NCBI RefSeq assembly: GCF_019278565.1
Contig: NZ_CP058988.1
Location: 4,464,001-4,528,000 of the forward strand
Direction of reading: 5' to 3'
Origin: Cellulophaga sp. HaHa_2_95
GTDB lineage: Bacteria > Bacteroidota > Bacteroidia > Flavobacteriales > Flavobacteriaceae
DNA: 64,000 nucleotides
Shown: in pieces, positions 18,014 through 26,418 of the stretch
Position numbering within the stretch: position 1 is the first letter of the stretch
How the letters are laid out: every line of letters starts with the position of its first letter
Position numbers and translations under genes: made by a program
The notes under the pieces: model-generated
The model's input: only the letters and a program-made list of their open reading frames with translations
Told to the model about the DNA's origin: nothing
Database searches by the model: none

Positions 18014-18592
18014 TTATAATTTCTTCACATATTTTGTTATGATGACAGTCATTGTTGGTCCTACTTTACCTTCTATAAATTCTGCATTCTCACGATCCAA
18101 AGATATTCTACGAACCGCAGTTCCTTGTTTGGCAACTTGGCTAGAACCTTTTATTTTTAAATCCTTAATTAAAACAACACTATCGCCATTTTCTAAAATG
18201 ACCCCGTTGACATCTCTATGAATAATTTTATCGGCTTCCGCTAAGCCTTCTCCTGTAGCTTTAGCAAACTTTAACGCTTCGTCATCAAGATAAATCATGT
18301 CTAATAAATCCTTAGGCCATCCTTCTCCTTTTAAACGTGAAAGCATTCTCCAAGCAACCACTTTAACCGTATCAAACTCACTCCACATACTATCATTTAA
18401 GCATCTCCAATGGTTTGGATCTGTATTCTCTGGATTCTCAATTTGATCTACACAAACACCACAAGCCAAAAGGCTACTATCAATACCACTTATAGAAACA
18501 GGTGGAACTTCATATACCTGTAAATTATCTGTTGAAGTACATAACTCGCATTTATTACCGCTTCTTTCTATCAATTCTTCTAGTATGCTCAT
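18014..18592 (-). CDS. PhnA/YjdM-family zinc-ribbon protein
   Basis: This 192-residue protein has an N-terminal zinc ribbon, CELC (Cys15, Cys18) and CGVC (Cys44, Cys47). A middle region follows (WRCLNDSMWSE, VVAWRMLSRL) and then a C-terminal SH3-like PhnA domain (NGDSVVLIKDLKIKGSSQVAKQGT and ending TVIITKYVKKL). The family was named from the phn operon, but YjdM-type PhnA proteins are not shown to act in phosphonate metabolism, so the function remains open. It is a single gene, divergent from 18803, with its 3' end touching the REP-like element. It is longer than the roughly 110-residue E. coli protein because of the middle segment usual in Bacteroidota. Confidence 0.85.
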   Translation of the reverse strand: MSILEELIERSGNKCELCTSTDNLQVYEVPPVSISGIDSSLLACGVCVDQIENPENTDPNHWRCLNDSMWSEFDTVKVVAWRMLSRLKGEGWPKDLLDMIYLDDEALKFAKATGEGLAEADKIIHRDVNGVILENGDSVVLIKDLKIKGSSQVAKQGTAVRRISLDRENAEFIEGKVGPTMTVIITKYVKKL

Positions 18593-18612
18593 GGTTCTAA
18601 TTTTTATCCTTG

Positions 18613-18620
18613 CAAACTTA
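18613..18620 (-). promoter_or_regulatory. -7 box for the PhnA-like gene
   Basis: The minus strand reads TAAGTTTG, a perfect TAnnTTTG, 20 bp before the ATG at 18592, implying a very short leader. A -33 TTTG is not obvious. Confidence 0.4.
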
Positions 18621-18802
18621 AAAAAATTGACGAGAGTAGGCGCATTTTAAAACAACTGAATACCAAATAGCGACTTTTATTTTAGGAACATCAATTAAAA
18701 CACAGCATATATTCGATGAAATACGCGCTACTTTATACTATAAGTCATAATTTCACGCTTATGTAGGTATAGACCTATAACAATCTTATAAATAACAAAC
18801 CA

Positions 18803-19279
18803 ATGAAATTAAGCACATTACTTACCTTCGGACTCCTGTTCTTGGGGTTAAATGCAGCAATTGCAAAAGCAAGAATCCCTATTCCTTACGGAGAGGCTCA
18901 AAAAATCATTAAAGTTACCGACTTACCTGACACAGAAGAGTTTCAGCTAGAAGATGGTAGGTATTTTGATATTGGTAAGATGTACACTATTAGCCATATT
19001 GTCTGGCTTCCTTATAGCAATACAGATGCCATTATTACAGGATATGTAGATGATGAAACTTACGTTGAGTTATCTCCTGAAGAACTAAAAGAAATTGCAG
19101 CACTTGCAAAAGTTGAAATCCCAGAAACGGTAACAGCATCCTTTTTTGACCGTCTAGGGGGAAAAATAATTTTAGGCCTACTTGGTCTTGTTATCCTTTA
19201 TGGGATATATGCTTCCTACTTTGGAAAAGATGAAGATGAAGATGAAGATGAAGCTACTGAAGAAAAATCAGAAGCATAA
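18803..19279 (+). CDS. Exported or membrane protein of unknown function with acidic tail
   Basis: This 158-residue protein is not assigned to a known family. It has a signal peptide (MKLSTLLTFGLLFLGLNAAIAKA), then about 95 residues of a small mixed domain (VTDLPDTEEFQLEDGRYFDIGKMYTI...). One transmembrane segment follows (IILGLLGLVILYGIYASYF, about 126-144), and the tail is strongly acidic (DEDEDEDEATEE). The layout suggests an envelope protein with its N-terminal domain outside the cytoplasm and an acidic cytoplasmic tail. It is followed by a terminator, so it is monocistronic. Confidence 0.75.
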   Translation: MKLSTLLTFGLLFLGLNAAIAKARIPIPYGEAQKIIKVTDLPDTEEFQLEDGRYFDIGKMYTISHIVWLPYSNTDAIITGYVDDETYVELSPEELKEIAALAKVEIPETVTASFFDRLGGKIILGLLGLVILYGIYASYFGKDEDEDEDEATEEKSEA

Positions 19280-19298
19280 CGGTTATTACAACATATTT

Positions 19299-19328
19299 AA
19301 AATCCATTCCTAATCGAATGGATTTTTT
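19299..19328 (+). terminator. Rho-independent terminator
   Basis: AAAATCCATTC pairs with GAATGGATTTT around a 6-base loop and runs into eight T. It ends the 18803-19279 transcript. Confidence 0.85.
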
Positions 19329-19347
19329 TTGTTTTGAAAAAGACACC

Positions 19348-19389
19348 TCTACACTTGTAGAATTAAAATATTTACTCTATGTTTGTAGA
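19348..19389 (+). promoter_or_regulatory. Twin BlaI-type operators covering the blaI/M56 promoter
   Basis: TCTACACTTGTAGA (19348-19361) is a perfect palindrome, and TCTATGTTTGTAGA (19376-19389) is a degenerate copy 28 bp downstream. Both follow the TACA-N2-TGTA core of BlaI/MecI operators. The second contains TATGTTTG (19378-19385), a perfect -7 TAnnTTTG box. The first covers the position of the -33 element (CTTG, 19354-19357, spacer 20). A repressor dimer on each would block both promoter elements. The blaI start codon is 20 bp further on. Confidence 0.75.
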
Positions 19390-19409
19390 ACAACAATAAA
19401 GAGATAGAA

Positions 19410-19775
19410 ATGCAACTTTCAAAATCAGAAGAGGAATTAATGAATATACTATGGAAGCAGAAAACCGCTCTCATGAAAGATTTGTTAGCATCTTATGAGG
19501 ACCCCAAACCTGCCACCACTACCATAGCCACACTGCTAAAAAGAATGACAGATAAAGGGTTTATAGCCTATAAAACATTTGGTAGGTCAAGAGAGTATTA
19601 TCCCCTAGTAAAAAAGAAAGATTATTTCTCAAAGCATGTAAACGGACTCATAAAGAACTTTTTTAATGATAGTGCTAGTCAGTTTGCCTCTTTTTTTACG
19701 CAAGAAACAGAACTTACCAAAGAGGAATTAGAAGATTTGAAAACCTTAATAGACCGCGAACTTAAAAAGAAGTAA
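19410..19775 (+). CDS. BlaI/MecI/CopY-family transcriptional repressor
   Basis: This 121-residue repressor has a winged-helix N-terminal domain (SKSEEELMNILWKQKTALMKDLL, then TTTIATLLKRMTDKGFIAYKTFGRSREYYPLVKK) and a C-terminal dimerisation helix region. In this family the regulator is inactivated by proteolysis when the partner M56 membrane peptidase senses a signal. The M56 gene starts 2 bp after this stop, so the two are cotranscribed and probably a functional pair. Autoregulation is inferred from the twin operators overlapping the promoter. No beta-lactamase gene is nearby, so a role in antibiotic response is not supported. Confidence 0.93.
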   Translation: MQLSKSEEELMNILWKQKTALMKDLLASYEDPKPATTTIATLLKRMTDKGFIAYKTFGRSREYYPLVKKKDYFSKHVNGLIKNFFNDSASQFASFFTQETELTKEELEDLKTLIDRELKKK

Positions 19776-19777
19776 TT

Positions 19778-21667
19778 ATGGGGCTATATCTTATAAAAGT
19801 AACAACATGCTTAGCCATCTTTATTGTTTTCTACAAACTAGTATTAGAAAATGAAAGCATGCACACTTTCAAACGGTTTTATTTAATCAGTTCGCTGATT
19901 GCTGCTTCATTAATACCTGCTATATTATTTACAGAATACATATACATAACTCCAGAACCTGTCCTGAATATATATGTATCAGAAATCAATTCAGACGAAA
20001 TACCTGCGTTTTCTCAAAAAACAGATTATTTAACACCTACACTTTGGACAATTTACGGACTTGGCGTCTTAATTTTTGGTTGTAAATTTTGTAGCAACCT
20101 ATTCAAAATAAGTATCTGCATAAGAAGAAACCCTAAAATTAACTATGACCGTAGTATTCATGTATTGTTAGAAGAAAGACTATCACCACACACGTTCTTC
20201 AATTTTATTTTTCTAAACAAACAAAAATTTGAAGCCCATGAAATCCCTGAAGAAGTACTATTACACGAACAAGCACATGCAGTACAAAAGCACAGTTTAG
20301 ATGTACTCTTCATAGAATTAATGCAAGTCATTTTATGGTTTAATCCATTCATTTATTTTTTCAAAATGGCTATCAAACTAAATCACGAATTTCTAGCAGA
20401 CCAAGCAGTACTACAAAAAGGTGCTGAATTATCAAATTACCAAAAAATATTATTGGCATTCTCATCAAATGCTACAGAAACCCAATTGGCAAATGCCATT
20501 AATTATTCATCAATCAAAAAACGATTTACAATCATGAAAAAAACAACATCAAAAAAAGCCATTTGGCTCCGCAGTTTATTAGTATTACCTCTTTTAACCC
20601 TTGTTCTCTATGGTTTTAGTGAAACTCAAATTAAACAAATCAATATAACTAAGGATTCAGTAGAAATTAAAAGTCAAGAAAAAAATGAATCACACAAAAG
20701 ACATCTAATCGTTCCAACAGCACCTACCGAAAAGAATCTAAATGAGTGGAAAAATGGAAATAAGTTTTCTATTTGGATTAATGGAGCATCTGTAAACAAC
20801 TCTCAATTAGAAAAATATAAAGCTTCTGATTTTTACCATTATATTTCACGTTTCATATATGATAATGCACGAAGCAAACATTACCCTCAACCCTATCATG
20901 TCCATGTGTATACTAAAAGCGCTTTTAATGAACAGTTTACTACAAATGACAGAGAAATAAATATTCTAATTAATAAAGACGGTCAATTTTTGATTCAAAA
21001 TGAACTAGTTTCTGCACCTGATTTAAAACGACACCTATACATGTTAAATACAGACCTTTCAAAAGAAGAGAAATCTAACCAAGTTAGCGCATTAATACAT
21101 ATTAGCCCCAATGCACCAAGACAAGCGGTTAATAACGTAGCTACAATTTTAGAAGAATACGGTTGTGCTACAATTGATATTGTTGAAAAAAAAGAACAGC
21201 AAGACGGTGCAACGAAAACGCAACTAACAGCATACAATAAATTAGCCAGGAAGTACAATGGTATGGATGCATCTACCATGCGAATTAAAAAAGGAGAAGT
21301 AGACCGTATGGAATATCTCTATAGTATCATGACCGACAAACAAAAAAAGAGCGCAGAAGCTTTTCCTGAATTACCACCGCTGCCAGAACCACCAATGCCG
21401 CCTTCAACCCAAAGGGTTGGTAAAGGCGAGGTTAGTGCGATTCCAGCACCACCAACACCACCAAAAACACCAAAGAGTCCGTTAGACCACGTTCTTGAAA
21501 TGGCTAAAAAAGATGCCAACTTCTACTATGAAGGAAAATCAATAACTTCAGATGAAGCTATTGATTTAATCAAAAACAATAATAATTTAAACATAGATAC
21601 TAGAAATACGGGAAGTAAAAACCCTACCGTAAAAATTACAAAAGAGCCCATTGTCATTAAAAACTAG
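19778..21667 (+). CDS. BlaR1-like M56 membrane metallopeptidase with ExbD/TolR-like periplasmic domain
   Basis: This 629-residue protein has N-terminal membrane helices, then the M56 zinc peptidase site HEQAH (HExxH, about residues 163-167) with a helical follow-on LNHEFLADQAV, and another transmembrane helix (about 261-280). The C-terminal portion is not a penicillin-binding sensor. About residues 388-468 read EINILINKDGQFLIQNELVSAP... and end QAVNNVATILEEYGCATIDIV, the pattern of the ExbD/TolR periplasmic domain. A proline-rich stretch (about 528-565) and a final charged tail follow. By family knowledge the peptidase should cleave the BlaI repressor encoded 2 bp upstream. The ExbD-like assignment is by eye. 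Confidence 0.85.
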   Translation: MGLYLIKVTTCLAIFIVFYKLVLENESMHTFKRFYLISSLIAASLIPAILFTEYIYITPEPVLNIYVSEINSDEIPAFSQKTDYLTPTLWTIYGLGVLIFGCKFCSNLFKISICIRRNPKINYDRSIHVLLEERLSPHTFFNFIFLNKQKFEAHEIPEEVLLHEQAHAVQKHSLDVLFIELMQVILWFNPFIYFFKMAIKLNHEFLADQAVLQKGAELSNYQKILLAFSSNATETQLANAINYSSIKKRFTIMKKTTSKKAIWLRSLLVLPLLTLVLYGFSETQIKQINITKDSVEIKSQEKNESHKRHLIVPTAPTEKNLNEWKNGNKFSIWINGASVNNSQLEKYKASDFYHYISRFIYDNARSKHYPQPYHVHVYTKSAFNEQFTTNDREINILINKDGQFLIQNELVSAPDLKRHLYMLNTDLSKEEKSNQVSALIHISPNAPRQAVNNVATILEEYGCATIDIVEKKEQQDGATKTQLTAYNKLARKYNGMDASTMRIKKGEVDRMEYLYSIMTDKQKKSAEAFPELPPLPEPPMPPSTQRVGKGEVSAIPAPPTPPKTPKSPLDHVLEMAKKDANFYYEGKSITSDEAIDLIKNNNNLNIDTRNTGSKNPTVKITKEPIVIKN

Positions 21668-21682
21668 AAATATTGATTCCAA

Positions 21683-21710
21683 AAAAATCCTCCTAAATGG
21701 AGGTTTTTTT
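21683..21710 (+). terminator. Terminator after the M56 gene
   Basis: CCTCC-TAAAT-GGAGG with an A-run before and seven T after, about 20 bp past the stop codon. Confidence 0.7.
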
Positions 21711-21822
21711 ATATTTAAAATATTCCGGATGAAACGCCTTCAGTTCGATAGCGCTAGTTTAACATAATTTTTCAAATAGAATTTGTACATTAGTTACTCA
21801 TCAATCAAAAATCAAATTAATT

Positions 21823-22923
21823 ATGTTACAACGTTTTTTTATCCTGTGCTCAGGAGCCGATTCTGAAATACTGGCCGAATGTTCTCAGGGAGAACGCAAT
21901 AAATATGCAGGAATAGGGGCGACGGTATTTTTTACCGCCGTAATGGCATTTATTGCTAGCAGCTATGCTTTATACACTGTATTTGACAATGTCTATACTG
22001 CTGCTTTCTTCGGATTCGTGTGGGGATTACTAATCTTTAACTTGGATCGCTTTATAGTTTCTACTATTAAAAAAAGAGATAAGTTTAGTAGTGAGCTCTT
22101 GCAAGCAACACCGCGAATTATTTTGGCCGTCATTATTGCCGTTGTAATCTCTAAGCCGCTAGAAATGAAAATTTTTGAGAAGGAAATTAATCAGGTTTTA
22201 TTAGCTCAAAAGAATGAACTTACCTTAGCCAACAAAGATCAAATTGCGTTGCAGTACAATCCTAGTATTGATGCCTTACATAAAGACATTGAAGCCTTAA
22301 AAACAGAAATTACAAATCAAGAAGCAGAAACTAATGCCTTGTATGACACTTACATTTCTGAAGCGGAAGGGACGGCAGGAACAAAACTTTTAGGAAAAGG
22401 CCCAGTATACGCCGAAAAAAGAGATAAGCATGATGCAGCACTAAAAGAACTCAGAGAACTAAAGGAGACTAATGCTGTTAAAATTACTGGAATAGAATCT
22501 CAGATAACCGCGCTCCAAACAGAGTATACCACTTCGGTAACAAATTCTCAGCCTATTATTGATGGTTTTGATGGCCTAATGGCTAGAATTACCGCATTAA
22601 ACAAACTACCGTGGCTACCATCATTCTTTATTTTTTTACTTTTTCTTGCTATAGAAACTTCGCCTATCATTGCAAAACTTCTATCACCTAAAGGTACTTA
22701 TGATTATAAATTAGAAGAAGAGGAAAGTGTTATTAAATCTTGGGTGACTCAAAAAGTGAAGCAACGCGATTTACTTGTGGCTACCGATGAATCATTAAAT
22801 AACAAAATTTATGCAGACCTCGCTGAGGAACAAGCCATCTACGATTACAAAAAACAAAAAGTAGAAGAATTACTTAAACTACAAGCAGATTCATTTCACA
22901 AGCTTCAAATGAAAAATCTTTAG
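21823..22923 (+). CDS. DUF4407 membrane protein
   Basis: This 366-residue protein has an N-terminal pair of transmembrane helices (AGIGATVFFTAVMAFIASSYALYTVF and AAFFGFVWGLLIFNLDRFIV), a third at about 103-118 (IILAVIIAVVISKPL), then a long coiled-coil at about 135-245. A fourth helix (WLPSFFIFLLFLAIETSPII) and a charged C-terminal helical region follow. This is the DUF4407 layout common in Bacteroidota. The NLDRF and SKPLE motifs between helices are typical, but the function is unknown. The long extracytoplasmic coiled coil suggests a structural or scaffolding role; that is inference. It is monocistronic and convergent with the next gene. Confidence 0.85.
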   Translation: MLQRFFILCSGADSEILAECSQGERNKYAGIGATVFFTAVMAFIASSYALYTVFDNVYTAAFFGFVWGLLIFNLDRFIVSTIKKRDKFSSELLQATPRIILAVIIAVVISKPLEMKIFEKEINQVLLAQKNELTLANKDQIALQYNPSIDALHKDIEALKTEITNQEAETNALYDTYISEAEGTAGTKLLGKGPVYAEKRDKHDAALKELRELKETNAVKITGIESQITALQTEYTTSVTNSQPIIDGFDGLMARITALNKLPWLPSFFIFLLFLAIETSPIIAKLLSPKGTYDYKLEEEESVIKSWVTQKVKQRDLLVATDESLNNKIYADLAEEQAIYDYKKQKVEELLKLQADSFHKLQMKNL

Positions 22924-22956
22924 TAGTGTATGATTGTCGGTATGACCACACCTAAA

Positions 22957-23958
22957 TTAGTTCCCTAAAATTCGGTTCCAAAGCTCCTGCAATAACTTTT
23001 TAGCATCCCCCACATTTTTGGGGGTTTCTTTTATTTCCAAATCCCCCTCTTTATTCGTAAGTTGATATTTGAACGCAAAATCTTGTTCCTTAGGATCCAT
23101 GCTCATTAAACCAAATCTGAGGTCATTGAAAAATAATTGTCCATTATCCGTTGTTATAATATACCATCCTTCTGCGATACGCTCTAAACGATTTACTTTA
23201 TCATTATTCTTTAAATCTCCTAATAGCTCATGGTGTTTTGGATAAGATTCAAAAGAGATGGGCTTTGTATCAAAAAAAGAATAATTGGCAATTAAATAAG
23301 CTTCCTCAGTATCCACGTTTGCAGTCCAAAGTATCGTATTAAACGGACTAGGCCTTGTATCTATCTCTAGATAAGAAATACCTTGATCTTCTAAAGCTGT
23401 TGTAAATTTCTGATAGGTCACTGCTTTTAACACCAGCGATAGCAACAAATAGGCGGAACTAATGATTAATCCCCAGTTATTGTACTTTCTACGTTTTACA
23501 GAAGTTCTTTTTTGAAACATAGCCAATACCAACAATACTAAAAAAGGGAGGGTATATAAAGGATCTATAACAAATATATTCTGGAACGCTAAACGGGTTT
23601 TAAACGGCCAGAATAGTTGTGTACCCCAGGTTGTAAAAGAATCTAAAATAGGATGCGTAAATAGCCCCCAAAACATTAACCAAGACCATTCTTTCCAGCT
23701 TGCTTCTTTCTTAGGCAATAGTTTAAAAACTAACCACCCGAAGACGGGAGCAAATAGTATTGAAAAAAAGATAGAATGGCTAAACCCACGGTGCCATTCT
23801 ATAGCAGAAATCGTATCTGTAAAAAAACGTGTAAATACATCTAGGTCTGGAATAGTGCCCGCAATTGCTCCAAAAAGCATGGCTTTATTGCCTACTTTCT
23901 TTCCTAAAACAGCTTCTCCTACCGCAGCACCTAATACTATTTGCGTTAATGAATCCAT
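22957..23958 (-). CDS. YdjM-type membrane-bound metal-dependent hydrolase family protein
   Basis: This 333-residue integral membrane protein has an N-terminal MDSLTQIVLGAAVGEAVLGKKVGNKAMLFGAIAGTIPDLDVF. The metal-binding motifs EWHRGFSHSIFF and HPILDSFTTWGTQLFWPF fit the YdjM/LexA-regulated inner-membrane hydrolase family (PF04307 type). Four or five hydrophobic helices span the first half, and the last third is a soluble domain. The enzymatic activity of the family is still ill-defined. It ends 12 bp before the MutS-like gene in the direction opposite to numbering, so both are probably one transcript, with the MutS-like gene first. Confidence 0.85.
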   Translation of the reverse strand: MDSLTQIVLGAAVGEAVLGKKVGNKAMLFGAIAGTIPDLDVFTRFFTDTISAIEWHRGFSHSIFFSILFAPVFGWLVFKLLPKKEASWKEWSWLMFWGLFTHPILDSFTTWGTQLFWPFKTRLAFQNIFVIDPLYTLPFLVLLVLAMFQKRTSVKRRKYNNWGLIISSAYLLLSLVLKAVTYQKFTTALEDQGISYLEIDTRPSPFNTILWTANVDTEEAYLIANYSFFDTKPISFESYPKHHELLGDLKNNDKVNRLERIAEGWYIITTDNGQLFFNDLRFGLMSMDPKEQDFAFKYQLTNKEGDLEIKETPKNVGDAKKLLQELWNRILGN

Positions 23959-23970
23959 ATAAACTTACAG

Positions 23971-25743
23971 TTAGTCTACAATTTGCATTTTCTTTAATAA
24001 AAAAGAAGCATTCATATTCTGGCAAATTCCGTCTTTAAATTTATAATCAAAGTGTAATTCATCGGCTATGATTTCGGCATCAAAATAATGATTCTCCACT
24101 TGTGGCAAATCATTAGCAGCTTCACACAAACTTAAATCATGCGTAGCGATAATTCCTGTAGCTTTTCCTCCAATAAGTTTTTCCACAAATTTTCGAGACC
24201 CTATAGCTTTATCGGTACTATTGGTACCCTTTAAAATTTCATCTAGTACAATAAAATAGCGATCTGTTTTAATTTCATCTACAATAAACCTGAGCCTTTT
24301 TAATTCTGAAAAGAAATAAGACTCGTCATCTGTTAAAGAATCTGTAGTACGCATACTGGTAATTAACTTAATAGGAGTGTAGGTAACTGACTTTGCACAT
24401 AAAGGCAAACCAACATTGGCCATAACTATTTGTAATGATACTGTTCTTAAAAATGTACTCTTACCGGCCATATTAGCTCCCGTGATAATAAAGAATTGTT
24501 CTCTAGCAATATGGATATCATTTAAAACACTTTTTTCAGGATTTAAAAGTGGATGCCCCGCTTCTACTGATTCTAAGATGACATCTGAAGCTACTAACCT
24601 AGGGTATTTATATTTTGGATGATTAAAAGCAAAATTTGCTAAACTATTATAGGCATCAAAAAAGGCAATAGTATCAAACCAAGTTTCAATTTTTGCCCCG
24701 TTCTTAGTAATCCAAGATTCAATTTTAAAAGATTGATAAATATCCCATAGCATGAGTCCATTTGCAAACACCCCGAATAACATATTATTACGCTGATCTA
24801 ATGCATCTAAAATTTTAGAAAACTCTTTAAGAATAGCTGATGTTTTCTCGGCCTCATTTAAAATGGCGGCACGTTTCTCTTTTAATAAGGTAGTCTTGAA
24901 TTCTACCTTTTCTATTTCTAGAATAAGTTTTTGATATTGATGAAATGTGGTCTGAATCTTACCGGTATCATTAGACAATTTATTTATAGACTTCACATAA
25001 AACCCAGAAATAATAAGTCCCACTACAAAAGCAGCCAGTACTACAAAAAATGAGAAAGGAATTATAAAATACCCTAAAATGGCTACAATTGAGATACCCC
25101 AAAAAATATAAGGCAAATATTTCATGAATTTAGGGAGAAAACGTTGGTATTCATTAACCCAAGCTATAATTGCCTGGTAAGATGTTTCTGTTTTCACCAA
25201 AGACGCTACTGCTGTGAATTCTTGACGCCAATTTGGTAATTGAGAAAGTTCTTTTATAGCTTGTTGCTTTTCTTCTATACCTATAATTTCATTAGCCACA
25301 AATAAAGAAGCTAAGCGCTCACTACCTTGAGGTAATACCGTTCTATTTAAATATTGGTAAAAAGAACCTTTACCAAATAAATCTATATCCTGACTAAAAT
25401 AATGCAACGGATCTTTAAACTCACTCCCATCTGGCTGTTCATGAAAATCCCGATCTAGTATTTTAATTTCTGTCTCGTTGATATGTAAAAGTGCTAAAAT
25501 TTTATCACGTTTATACTGTAAATTAGTATGCCTAGAAACGATGACCAGAAACAATACAATTGAAAATAATACAATGGCTATAACTGTTTTTGGAGTATCA
25601 TAAAATAAGGTGATCCCCACAATCATAAGTACAAAAACCACTAATCTTACGATACTTGATTGCAATAATTGAGATTTAATACCAGAAAGCTGCTTGTTTA
25701 GCCCTGTAATTTTATCAGAATAGAATGACTTTAAACCTTGCAT
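23971..25743 (-). CDS. Membrane-associated MutS-family ATPase
   Basis: This 590-residue protein keeps only the MutS core and ATPase. Walker A is TGANMAGKST near residue 420, Walker B is FIVLDEILKGTNSTDK, and the H-loop is GIIATHDLSL. The N terminus has two hydrophobic helices (about 30-70: IVRLVVFVLMIVGITLFYD and VIAIVLFSIVLFLVIV) and a second pair near 210-250, so the protein is likely membrane-bound. It lacks the mismatch-recognition domain with its Phe-X-Glu, as do MutS-like proteins of Bacteroidota. A role in classical mismatch repair is therefore doubtful. It is first of a two-gene unit with the YdjM-type gene. Confidence 0.88.
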   Translation of the reverse strand: MQGLKSFYSDKITGLNKQLSGIKSQLLQSSIVRLVVFVLMIVGITLFYDTPKTVIAIVLFSIVLFLVIVSRHTNLQYKRDKILALLHINETEIKILDRDFHEQPDGSEFKDPLHYFSQDIDLFGKGSFYQYLNRTVLPQGSERLASLFVANEIIGIEEKQQAIKELSQLPNWRQEFTAVASLVKTETSYQAIIAWVNEYQRFLPKFMKYLPYIFWGISIVAILGYFIIPFSFFVVLAAFVVGLIISGFYVKSINKLSNDTGKIQTTFHQYQKLILEIEKVEFKTTLLKEKRAAILNEAEKTSAILKEFSKILDALDQRNNMLFGVFANGLMLWDIYQSFKIESWITKNGAKIETWFDTIAFFDAYNSLANFAFNHPKYKYPRLVASDVILESVEAGHPLLNPEKSVLNDIHIAREQFFIITGANMAGKSTFLRTVSLQIVMANVGLPLCAKSVTYTPIKLITSMRTTDSLTDDESYFFSELKRLRFIVDEIKTDRYFIVLDEILKGTNSTDKAIGSRKFVEKLIGGKATGIIATHDLSLCEAANDLPQVENHYFDAEIIADELHFDYKFKDGICQNMNASFLLKKMQIVD

Positions 25744-25788
25744 TTAAAAAAATATAAAATGAAACACAAAGATAGGCTATATTCAAAA

Positions 25789-25815
25789 ATAAAAAAGACC
25801 AGCTTTCGCTGGTCT
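25789..25815 (-). terminator. Terminator ending the 30858-26010 transcript
   Basis: AGACCAGC-TTTC-GCTGGTCT is a perfect 8-bp hairpin. On the minus strand it is followed by a T-run. It lies about 195 bp beyond the YjbR-like stop, leaving a long 3' untranslated stretch (25816-26009) in which I see no gene. Confidence 0.75.
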
Positions 25816-26009
25816 AATCACCTATAGTGCTCGGGGGGAACTAGCTACAAGTAAGATTTGGAATTTCTTATATATTTTTAGTGTTTTGCTTCATAACTGA
25901 TGTAAAGGTATTGAAGCACTACTCCTAAAATTTTGAAAAACCGACCAATATCTTATGAAGTGTAGACGAACAGCAAATATCTGTAGATAAACGTTTTTGC
26001 AGGATACCT

Positions 26010-26369
26010 TTATTCAAAGGAATCCAACGCTTGTTTTAGCTTTTTAGTAAACTTAGCAACGACCAGATCGTAGGAATGATCAATAAGTTCTATTGTTAGT
26101 TTTGGGGGAACACGCTCAAGAAGCAAGGTGTTCCAATGTATTTTACTCATATGATATCCAGGAATAATTGTCCCATCATATTCTTCCCGTAATTCAAGTG
26201 CCCTATCTGGGTCACATTTTAAGTTAGCTTGTGCAGGCAACCGCTTTAAAGATGATAAGGCAAACATTTTACCCATCACTTTAAAGACCAAAGTATCCTC
26301 GTCAAAAGGGAATTCTTCTGTAACTCCCTTTTTAGCCATACAATATTCCCTAAATACTTCAATATTCAT
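26010..26369 (-). CDS. MmcQ/YjbR-family protein
   Basis: This 119-residue single-domain protein matches the YjbR/MmcQ fold: MNIEVFREYCMAKKGVTEEFPFDEDTLVFKVMGKMFALS at the start, then NLKCDPDRALELREEYDGTIIPGYHMSKIHWNTLLLE. The fold is CyaY-like and often described as DNA-binding, but the role is unproven. It is the last gene of the minus-strand run, 49 bp after the Dabb-like gene. Length is normal for the family. Confidence 0.9.
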   Translation of the reverse strand: MNIEVFREYCMAKKGVTEEFPFDEDTLVFKVMGKMFALSSLKRLPAQANLKCDPDRALELREEYDGTIIPGYHMSKIHWNTLLLERVPPKLTIELIDHSYDLVVAKFTKKLKQALDSFE

Positions 26370-26418
26370 GACTACAGTGTTTTAAAGAATAAAAAAAAAA
26401 ACTTCGCTGAAGGTTATT

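Noticed and set aside
19410..21667. Beta-lactam resistance locus
   Set aside because: BlaI and BlaR1-like genes are present, but there is no beta-lactamase or penicillin-binding gene beside them and the M56 tail is not a penicillin sensor.
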